From Megalodesulfovibrio gigas DSM 1382 = ATCC 19364 (GTDB lineage Bacteria > Desulfobacterota > Desulfovibrionia > Desulfovibrionales > Desulfovibrionaceae): a stretch of 37,909 bases of DNA. Position numbers and translations under genes: made by a program. The stretch lies in assembly GCF_000468495.1 (NCBI RefSeq), contig NC_022444.1:2370565-2408473 (forward strand), read 5' to 3'. A model generated the notes under the pieces. It had not been told where the DNA came from. It did no database searches and saw nothing but the letters and a program-made list of their open reading frames with translations. Positions 32,042 to 37,909 of the stretch are shown here, one piece after another; position 1 is the stretch's first letter, and every line of letters starts with the position of its first letter.

Positions 32042-34294
32042 CTACCCTTGAAGGCGCCGGGCAAGCCAGGTGTGCCGGGCAAGCGTTGCGTTATTCCGTA
32101 CAGCCATGGCCAGGGCCTTGCGCGAACCTGTCAGCACCACCAGCTTGCGACCGCGCGTGACGGCCGTGTACAGAAGATTACGTTGTAGCATGACGAAATG
32201 CTGCGTCAAGACGGGAACAACAACGGCGGGATATTCTGAACCCTGCGATTTGTGGATAGAAATGGCGTACGCCGGGGCGACGTCGTCCAGATCCGCCCCT
32301 TCGAGCAAAATTTCCCTGCCATCGAATTTCACCAGTAATCCAGGACCTTGGGGATCCACGGCCACCACGCGGCCGAGGTCGCCGTTATAGATGTCGAGAT
32401 CATAGTTATTGCGCAATTGCATGACGCGGTCGTGCAGCTGAAAACGCCTGCCGCCGCGCACCAGGGCAACTTCCTGTGGATTGAGAGAGAGTTGCAGCAA
32501 TTCGTTGAGCCGCTCCACTCCGGCGGAGCCCTTGTGCATGGGCGCAAGGACCTGGATGTCCTCCATGGGGTCCAGCTTGAAGCGTCTGGGGATGTGGTTC
32601 TTGACCAGATCCACAATGCGCTGGGCGCAGCGCTCGGGGTCTTCTTCCTCAATGAAATAGAAGTCCGAAAGCCGTTCCCGGCTGGTTTCCAGGTACGGCA
32701 TCTGCCCCTGGTTGATGGCGTGCGCCCCCAGGACGATATCACTCTGCCGGGCCTGGCGAAATACTTCATCCAGTTCCACCACGGGCACGACCCCCGAGCC
32801 GATGATGTCCTTGAGCACGTTGCCCGGCCCCACCGAGGGCAGCTGGTGCACGTCTCCCACCAGCACCATGGTGGCCCCCAGGGGCACGGCCTTGAGCAGG
32901 TGATGCATGAGCATCAGATCGATCATGGAACTTTCGTCGATGATCAGCAGGTCGCAATCCAGGGGATCTTCCTCCCCGCGAAAGAATCCGCCCGTCTGCT
33001 GGCTGAACTCCAGCAGGCGATGGATGGTCATGGCTTCCTGCCCGCAGGCCTCGGCCATGCGCTTGGCCGCCCGGCCCGTGGGCGCAGCCAGCAGGGCCGT
33101 GGCCTCCATGGACTGGTACAGGGCCAGGATGGCCTTGATGATGGTCGTCTTGCCCGTGCCCGGCCCCCCGGTCACCACCAGCACCTTGGAGCGGCCGGCC
33201 TGTTCCACGGCCTCCACCTGACGCGGGGCCAGGGCGATGCCCAGGGATTTTTCCACTTCCCGGATGGCGTCCTCCGGGTCCATGGGGCGCAACCGGCGCG
33301 GGGCCGCGGCCAGGGTCCGCAACCGGGAGGCCACCCGGCGCTCTGCCGTGTGGAAGTTCGTCAGATACACGGCCTCGCCGACCTCAGGCAGTTCCTCCAG
33401 GATCAACCGACCCTCGAAGACGAGATTTTCCAGCGCCTTGCGGCAGAGGTCCTCGGGCACCTCCAGCATGCGCTCGGCGCGCTCCATCAGGGCGTCCTTG
33501 GGGGAGAACACATGCCCCTGTCCGGTTTCCTCACCCAGCACATAGACGATGCCGGCTTCCACGCGCAGGTCGCTGTCCGTGGCGAAGTTGAGCTTGCGGG
33601 CGATGGCGTCGGCCGTCAGAAATCCGAATCCCCGCACCTCCATGCACAGTCGGTAGGGATTGTGCTGCACCACGGCCACCGCCGCCGGTCCATAATGCTT
33701 GAAGATGCGCAGGGCATGCGCCGCGCTGACGCCATGGGACTGGAAAAACAGCATGGCCTCGCGCACTTCGCGTTGCGCTGCCCAGCCTTCCACCACCATC
33801 TTGAGTTTCTTTTCGCCCACGCCGCCCACCTCGCGCAGGCGTTCGGGGGAGCGGTCCAACACCTCAAGGGTTTCAGCCTTGAAATGATTGACAATACGGT
33901 TGGCCAGTTCCGGCCCCACGCCCTTGATGATGCCAGAGCCCAGGAACAGACGGATGCCGTCCTCCTCCACGGGCAAGGCCTGCACGGCGGATTCCGCCAA
34001 AAACTGCGGCCCGTAGCGCGGATCCTCCTTCCAGCGACCGGTGAATTTGAACTCCTGGCCGGGCAGGGCATCCAGCATGGCGCCCACCACCGTTACCGGA
34101 TGACGAGAACCGGGCAGTCGCACCCGGGCCACGGTGAAGCCGTTTTCAGGATTGGAAAAGGTGACGCGTTCGATGCGGCCGGCCAGTTCCTGCATGCCAT
34201 CGGTCTCGGCCAGGGGCAGGGAGGCCTGCGCCGGCGTCTCCTGGGGCGCGGCAGGTTCATTTTTGCGGGGGCGTTTGGTGCGGGAAGATTTCAT
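32042..34294 (-). CDS. recD2: RecD2-type ATP-dependent DNA helicase
   Basis: RecD2 enzymes are 5'-3' helicases that work without RecBC. The 750-residue protein has an N-terminal OB-like part (IERVTFSNPENGFTVARV) and helix-hairpin-helix repeats (GSGIIKGVGPELANRI and following). The helicase core has Walker A TGGPGTGKTT (about 375-385), Walker B LLIIDESSMID, VGDVHQLPSVGPGN, and SIHKSQGSEYP with TAVTRGRK near the end. The long N-terminus separates it from RecBCD RecD. ATG 34294 heads the seven-gene run; its ribosome site is weak and an internal start at residue 34 (MQELAGRIERV) is possible. Confidence 0.93.
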   Translation of the reverse strand: MKSSRTKRPRKNEPAAPQETPAQASLPLAETDGMQELAGRIERVTFSNPENGFTVARVRLPGSRHPVTVVGAMLDALPGQEFKFTGRWKEDPRYGPQFLAESAVQALPVEEDGIRLFLGSGIIKGVGPELANRIVNHFKAETLEVLDRSPERLREVGGVGEKKLKMVVEGWAAQREVREAMLFFQSHGVSAAHALRIFKHYGPAAVAVVQHNPYRLCMEVRGFGFLTADAIARKLNFATDSDLRVEAGIVYVLGEETGQGHVFSPKDALMERAERMLEVPEDLCRKALENLVFEGRLILEELPEVGEAVYLTNFHTAERRVASRLRTLAAAPRRLRPMDPEDAIREVEKSLGIALAPRQVEAVEQAGRSKVLVVTGGPGTGKTTIIKAILALYQSMEATALLAAPTGRAAKRMAEACGQEAMTIHRLLEFSQQTGGFFRGEEDPLDCDLLIIDESSMIDLMLMHHLLKAVPLGATMVLVGDVHQLPSVGPGNVLKDIIGSGVVPVVELDEVFRQARQSDIVLGAHAINQGQMPYLETSRERLSDFYFIEEEDPERCAQRIVDLVKNHIPRRFKLDPMEDIQVLAPMHKGSAGVERLNELLQLSLNPQEVALVRGGRRFQLHDRVMQLRNNYDLDIYNGDLGRVVAVDPQGPGLLVKFDGREILLEGADLDDVAPAYAISIHKSQGSEYPAVVVPVLTQHFVMLQRNLLYTAVTRGRKLVVLTGSRKALAMAVRNNATLARHTWLARRLQG

Positions 34295-34393
34295 AGTGCG
34301 AGGGAATAACTGTTCAGGATGGCACTCTGCTACCGCACCCCATGCCCGGGCGCAAGAAAAGACTGTCGGCCCATGCGACCGCCTGTTTGGGAG

Positions 34394-34421
34394 TTGACGC
34401 CGGCCAAGGAATGCATAGAAT
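34394..34421 (+). promoter_or_regulatory. Promoter of the IscA-like gene
   Basis: TTGACG (34394-34399) and TAGAAT (34416-34421) are separated by 16 bases. They lie about 30 bases before ATG 34450, in the gap divergent from recD2. Both boxes are good sigma-70 matches. Confidence 0.65.
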
Positions 34422-34449
34422 CATCAAATTCATTCCATTGGAGGAACCT

Positions 34450-34794
34450 ATGATTCATTTGACCGACAATGCCGTGTCCGAACTGGACGCCTACTTTGCT
34501 GACAAACCCAAAAGTTCCATCCGGATCTACCTGGCACCCGGCGGCTGCTCCGGCCCCCGGCTGGCCCTGGCGCTGGACGAAGCCAGCGACGCCGATGAAG
34601 TGGTGACCCAGGGCGACTACACCCTGGTGATGGAAAAACAACTCTACGCCCAGGCCAAGCCCCTGACAATCGACGTCTCCCACATGGGCTTTTCCGTGGA
34701 CTCCAATCTCCAACTCGGCGGCGGCGGCTGCGGCAGCGGCTGCGGCAGCAGTTGTGGCAGCGGCTCCTCCAGCAGCGGCTGCGGTTGCCAGTAG
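34450..34794 (+). CDS. HesB/IscA-like Fe-S protein with Cys/Gly/Ser-rich tail
   Basis: The 114-residue protein is an A-type carrier-like domain. MIHLTDNAV starts it and YLAPGGCSGPRLALALDEA carries the first conserved cysteine (C33). Classical IscA ends with a CGC motif. Here residues 90-114 are almost only Gly, Ser and Cys, with cysteines at 94, 98, 102, 111 and 113. The tail may bind metal or simply be a diverged CGC region. GGAGG precedes ATG 34450, which excludes the longer upstream reading frame. It has its own promoter, and a hairpin follows. Confidence 0.82.
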   Translation: MIHLTDNAVSELDAYFADKPKSSIRIYLAPGGCSGPRLALALDEASDADEVVTQGDYTLVMEKQLYAQAKPLTIDVSHMGFSVDSNLQLGGGGCGSGCGSSCGSGSSSSGCGCQ

Positions 34795-34814
34795 CCCGGC
34801 GTTGGATCGCCTTT

Positions 34815-34846
34815 CCGGAGAACCTGCACATGTCCGGGTTCTCCGG
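34815..34846 (+). terminator. Hairpin after the IscA-like gene
   Basis: CCGGAGAACC (34815-34824) pairs perfectly with GGTTCTCCGG (34837-34846) around a 12-base loop, 20 bases past the stop. No T-tract follows, so it may be a partial terminator or 3' stabiliser. The rest of the gap to 35014 shows nothing else I can name. Confidence 0.55.
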
Positions 34847-35013
34847 GGGCGACCCTCGGGCCTGATGACAACGATCGCGCCTCCCTCTCCCGTTCCCGGC
34901 GTACGACGGCTTGCACAACCTTGCCTGCTTGTGGCAGAGCTTCCGTTGTTCTATGGTGTGTCTTGCCGCGGCCACGGTGGTGGCGGCAACGCCCTGCTGG
35001 CGCTCAAGGTGCA

Positions 35014-36765
35014 ATGGCCATGCTCGCTTCCTGGGAAGACGCTTTCAGCGAAGCGCCGGATTTTTCCTGGCGCTACAGCCTGGACGGACAAAATCCGGTC
35101 CAGATCCAAACCATTGCCCATCTCAAGCTCTTTCTGGACTTTGTCCACGCCAAGCACTGCCTGATCAAGCCCTATTTCGAGCATGCGGACTACCCGCTGG
35201 TGGAATCCAGGGAGCTGTTGCCTTCCTTCGATGCAGACCCCTTTGAATACGCGCACCTGCCCGGCTTCTCCCTGGTGGCCCTGCAACGCCCCCTGGACTA
35301 TTTTCAGGAAATTTTCCAGTTCGACGTGCTGCACTCCATCCTGGAGCAGACCACTGCGGCCCAGGGCAGCGCCTGCCCCCTGGAAAGCAACGTGCTGCAG
35401 CGCAACGTGCAGATGCTGCTGAACCGGCTGCCCAAGAAGCTGCAGGAGCCCTTCAAGCAGGCCTACCAGCACACCGACATCACAGATCTGGAGAACTACC
35501 CGAACCTTCTGGACTATCTCCTTGATCTCGACCGCGCCCAGGTGATGGCCACGGACGCGTACGGCAACTTTTCCCTGCACGGGGTGTACGCCTCCTTCCC
35601 CTCGGATCTGGACTCGGAAATCAAGCGCTTTGGCCTGCGCATCGGCAAGTTCCGGCCCGGGGACAACCTGCGCTATGAGCTGTACCGCCCGTTTGTGTAC
35701 CAGTTCCTCATGGAGTTGTACGGCTTCCCCATTGTTTCGGAGCGGCGCACGTCCTCGGCACTGTTTGCCCGCCGGCTGCACAAGCTGGGGGAAACCTTCC
35801 TGGTGCGCGTGCTCGGCCAGTCCGACCGCACCCTCACCACCCTGTATTCCCACCCCACGGCCAAGTTCTACCCCCGGGTGGAAAAGCTGGCCCTGGTGCG
35901 CGTGGACAAGGACCAGGAAGAAGCCATCGAGCTGCTTTCCCGCGGCGGCTATTTCGTGGACGAAGCCCGGCGCGTGGTGCTGCTGCGGGTGCGCTACCGC
36001 CAGCACAAATACAACCCGGACAACGTCCGCCAGGACCGCGCCCTTTCCGTGGAGCTGCAGGAAGTGCTCCACCCCCTCACCGGACAGTCCTTCAGCCAGT
36101 GCAACATCATCAAAGACACCACCACCATGTTCCTGCGCCTGAACGACATCGTGCGCGGGGAATATGAGGGCCGCATCATCTACAAGCGTCATGAGGTGGT
36201 GGAGAACACAGACACGGACGAAAAACGCCTCAAGTTCCTCTACGCCTGGCTCTCCAAGCATCAGCGGCGCATCATCGCCTATTCCGATGAATTTTTCGCC
36301 AAAGTGGTGCAGGTGCTGGACAACTACCTGCTGAACCCGGACAATTACGACGTCTTCCAGTCCATGTTCGAGCTGTATCACGAGGTCTGGTCACGCTACA
36401 GCTACATCCAGCAGGCCAGAAAAGTCCGCAATCTTGAGGATCTGGATGAAGGACAGGACAGGAAGGGCAAGCCACTGCCGTACCTGGACCGCTTCCGCGA
36501 GGCCGTGAGCCTGCTGCATGATCTGAAATTCGAAATCGTCAATTATTTCGATGAACTAGTACTGACGGCCATTCGCATCGGCGAACGGATGGTTACGGAT
36601 CGCTACGTCATCAAGCAGTACATCGAACCCAGGGACGACGAGCTGACGGAATACGGGCGCCAAGTGAAGCACCAATACGGCCGCCTCGTCTCCCTCATCG
36701 ACGAATTCAAGGCCATCCGCAAATCCCGCAAGGAAATTCAACCAGCCCTGGAAGAAGTGGGCTGA
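35014..36765 (+). CDS. Conserved-looking cytoplasmic protein of unknown function (583 aa)
   Basis: I do not recognise this protein. It has no signal peptide, membrane segment or nucleotide-binding motif. It is rich in Tyr, Leu and charged residues and reads as mostly helical, with stretches such as FEYAHLPGFSLVALQRPLD and FDVLHSILEQTT. Later blocks include RVRYRQHKYNPDNVRQDR, DKDQEEAIELL and a C-terminal segment ending KSRKEIQPALEEVG. ATG 35014 is chosen for AAGGTG five bases upstream; the longer frame begins with non-protein-like residues. gcvT follows after 13 bases, so the two are very likely cotranscribed. Codon use matches its neighbours, so recent transfer is not indicated. Confidence 0.85.
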   Translation: MAMLASWEDAFSEAPDFSWRYSLDGQNPVQIQTIAHLKLFLDFVHAKHCLIKPYFEHADYPLVESRELLPSFDADPFEYAHLPGFSLVALQRPLDYFQEIFQFDVLHSILEQTTAAQGSACPLESNVLQRNVQMLLNRLPKKLQEPFKQAYQHTDITDLENYPNLLDYLLDLDRAQVMATDAYGNFSLHGVYASFPSDLDSEIKRFGLRIGKFRPGDNLRYELYRPFVYQFLMELYGFPIVSERRTSSALFARRLHKLGETFLVRVLGQSDRTLTTLYSHPTAKFYPRVEKLALVRVDKDQEEAIELLSRGGYFVDEARRVVLLRVRYRQHKYNPDNVRQDRALSVELQEVLHPLTGQSFSQCNIIKDTTTMFLRLNDIVRGEYEGRIIYKRHEVVENTDTDEKRLKFLYAWLSKHQRRIIAYSDEFFAKVVQVLDNYLLNPDNYDVFQSMFELYHEVWSRYSYIQQARKVRNLEDLDEGQDRKGKPLPYLDRFREAVSLLHDLKFEIVNYFDELVLTAIRIGERMVTDRYVIKQYIEPRDDELTEYGRQVKHQYGRLVSLIDEFKAIRKSRKEIQPALEEVG

Positions 36766-36778
36766 CGAGGATCTCGCC

Positions 36779-37864
36779 ATGACCGACGCCGCCCTCAACA
36801 CCACGCCCCTCACCGCCCGCCATCAGGCCCTGGGCGCCAAGATGGCGGACTTTGCCGGCTTTCTCATGCCCATCCAGTATGCCGGCATCATCGCCGAGCA
36901 CACCCAGACCCGCACTCAGGCGTCGCTGTTCGACATCTGCCACATGGGCGAATTCCTCATCGCCGGCGAGGCCGCCAAGGCCGAGCTTTCCCACCTGCTG
37001 ACCCACAACCTCGAAACCCTGGCCCCGGGCCGCTGTCGGTACGGCTTTTTGCTCAACGAGACCGGCGGCGTCATCGACGACTGCATCCTGTACTGTCTGG
37101 CCCAGGATCACTACATGCTGGTGGTCAACGGCGCCCGCATCGAGGCGGACCGGGACTGGATCAGCACCCGGCTGGCACAGGCCCATTTCGAAGACGTGAG
37201 CGACGACACCGCCAAGCTCGACCTGCAGGGACCGGCCTCCCTGGACGTGCTGGAAGCCCTGCTGGACCGCTCCCTGCGGCACATCCCCTACTTCGGCTTT
37301 GCCCAGCTGGAATGGCAGGGCCAGCCCCTGCTGGTGAGCCGCACCGGCTACACTGGCGAGCTGGGCTACGAGCTGTACTGCCCCGCCAGCCAGGCCGGCC
37401 CCCTGTGGGATGCCCTGCTGGGATACGCCGCCGTCAAACCTGCCGGCCTGGGCGCGCGGGACACCCTGCGCCTGGAAATGGGCCTGCCGCTGTACGGGCA
37501 CGACCTGGACGAGACGCACACCCCGGCCGAGGCCGGCTACGGCGGCCTGCTCACCTCCACGGCAGACTACATCGGCAAGGTCCAGGCCACGGCCGTACGC
37601 GAGAAGCTCGTGGGCCTGCTCCTGGACGGCCGCCGCAGCGCCCGCCATGGCGATGCCGTGGTTCTGGACGGCGAACAGGTGGGCGTGATCACGTCCGGCT
37701 CCTTCTGCCCCAGCCTCAACTGCGCCGCGGCCCTGGCCTTCATTCGGGCAGACAAGGCCGGCGCGCCGGGCTACGTCATCCGCACCGCCCGGGCCGAGCT
37801 GCCGGCCGTTCCCGCTGACCTGCCCTTCCACAAAGCCGGCACTGCCCGGAAAAAACTGGCCTAG
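36779..37864 (+). CDS. gcvT: Aminomethyltransferase (glycine cleavage T protein)
   Basis: GcvT moves the methylene group from the aminomethyl-lipoyl H protein to tetrahydrofolate, releasing ammonia. The 361-residue protein has the folate-binding fold motifs MADFAGFLMPIQY, LFDICHMGEF, the catalytic-type aspartate in GGVIDDCILY, SRTGYTGELGYELY and GLGARDTLRLEMGLPLYG. Length is normal. GAGG precedes ATG 36779. It follows the unknown 583-residue gene by 13 bases. Its stop codon lies inside the terminal repeat and a terminator-like hairpin follows, so gcvH and gcvP are not in the same transcript downstream. No glycine riboswitch is visible before it. Confidence 0.95.
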   Translation: MTDAALNTTPLTARHQALGAKMADFAGFLMPIQYAGIIAEHTQTRTQASLFDICHMGEFLIAGEAAKAELSHLLTHNLETLAPGRCRYGFLLNETGGVIDDCILYCLAQDHYMLVVNGARIEADRDWISTRLAQAHFEDVSDDTAKLDLQGPASLDVLEALLDRSLRHIPYFGFAQLEWQGQPLLVSRTGYTGELGYELYCPASQAGPLWDALLGYAAVKPAGLGARDTLRLEMGLPLYGHDLDETHTPAEAGYGGLLTSTADYIGKVQATAVREKLVGLLLDGRRSARHGDAVVLDGEQVGVITSGSFCPSLNCAAALAFIRADKAGAPGYVIRTARAELPAVPADLPFHKAGTARKKLA

Positions 37865-37909
37865 GGCATTTTAATTTTGGAAAAGGACGTTGCGAGAGAG
37901 GAAACCTTT
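37861..37909 (+). terminator. Truncated terminator-like hairpin; copy 2 of the terminal repeat
   Basis: From the gcvT stop codon the sequence CTAGGGCATTTTAATTTTGG leads into GAGAGAGGAAACCTTT, where the window ends. By analogy with 1-57 this is the first arm and part of the loop of a terminator hairpin whose second arm lies outside. It matches 9-57 reversed at 45 of 49 bases, and all four differences are transitions. Confidence 0.6.

Noticed and set aside
32348-34309. 653-codon plus-strand open frame opposite recD2
   Set aside because: No recognisable domain; recD2 has all helicase motifs in frame.
34717-34793. Short tandem-like repeats in the IscA-like gene
   Set aside because: They arise from Gly/Cys/Ser codons of the protein tail; no CRISPR-like spacing or independent repeat unit is present.
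36600-36778. Glycine riboswitch before gcvT
   Set aside because: Only 13 bases separate gcvT from the preceding gene and no aptamer-like leader is present.

Overview
The window is GC-rich, gene-dense bacterial chromosome. It has about 30 protein genes, one tRNA and short intergenic gaps. The gene content points to a sulfate-reducing deltaproteobacterium of the Desulfovibrionaceae type: a YedF selenium-metabolism protein, a MobB-MoeA molybdenum-cofactor pair, an LL-diaminopimelate aminotransferase, a lipoprotein NlpC/P60 peptidase with an N-terminal stabilising domain, a DHH-CBS-nucleotidyltransferase fusion, and a two-domain PFK-2/FBPase-2. I infer the family from these genes and cannot name a species. 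I see no phage, insertion sequence, CRISPR array or resistance island.

Layout. 54-3140 (-): a DsbD-type disulfide reductase and a bifunctional fructose-2,6-bisphosphate enzyme. 3228-3303 (+): tRNA-Lys(CTT) with its own promoter and terminator. 3434-8507 (-): two pairs, each built around an exported binding protein. One is a Tat-exported ModA-like protein with a NapH/NosR-like membrane Fe-S protein. The other is an ABC-type binding protein translationally coupled to a sensor kinase. 8768-9974: gmhB (+) and yedF (-), overlapping tail to tail. 10185-14132 (-): a run with dapL, folK, a small TRASH-motif membrane protein, transaldolase, a SpoU-type RNA methyltransferase and a GNAT acetyltransferase. 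14278-14694 (-): a small secreted protein. 14857-18506 (+): xerD coupled to the DHH-CBS-tRNA nucleotidyltransferase fusion. 18580-19560 (-): a Tim44-domain protein.

19561-20111 is the largest non-coding gap. It holds a 33-nt palindrome and, at 20014-20029, a 15/16 match to the ParB-binding site parS. A YdjM-like membrane protein follows. 20716-24461 (+) is a sensor kinase plus REC-DUF3369-GGDEF signalling pair, then an EVE-domain protein. 25015-34294 (-) is a tight seven-gene operon-like run in transcription order recD2, hybrid kinase, NlpC/P60 lipoprotein, mobB with a 4Fe-4S motif, moeA, ymdB, tyrS. 34450-37864 (+) has an IscA-like protein with a Cys/Gly/Ser tail, a 583-residue protein I do not recognise, and gcvT.

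The two window ends carry inverted copies of the same 49-bp sequence (45/49 identical). Each starts exactly at the stop codon of the terminal gene and runs into a terminator-like hairpin cut by the window edge. I consider this repeat and the parS-like site the two most notable non-coding signals.
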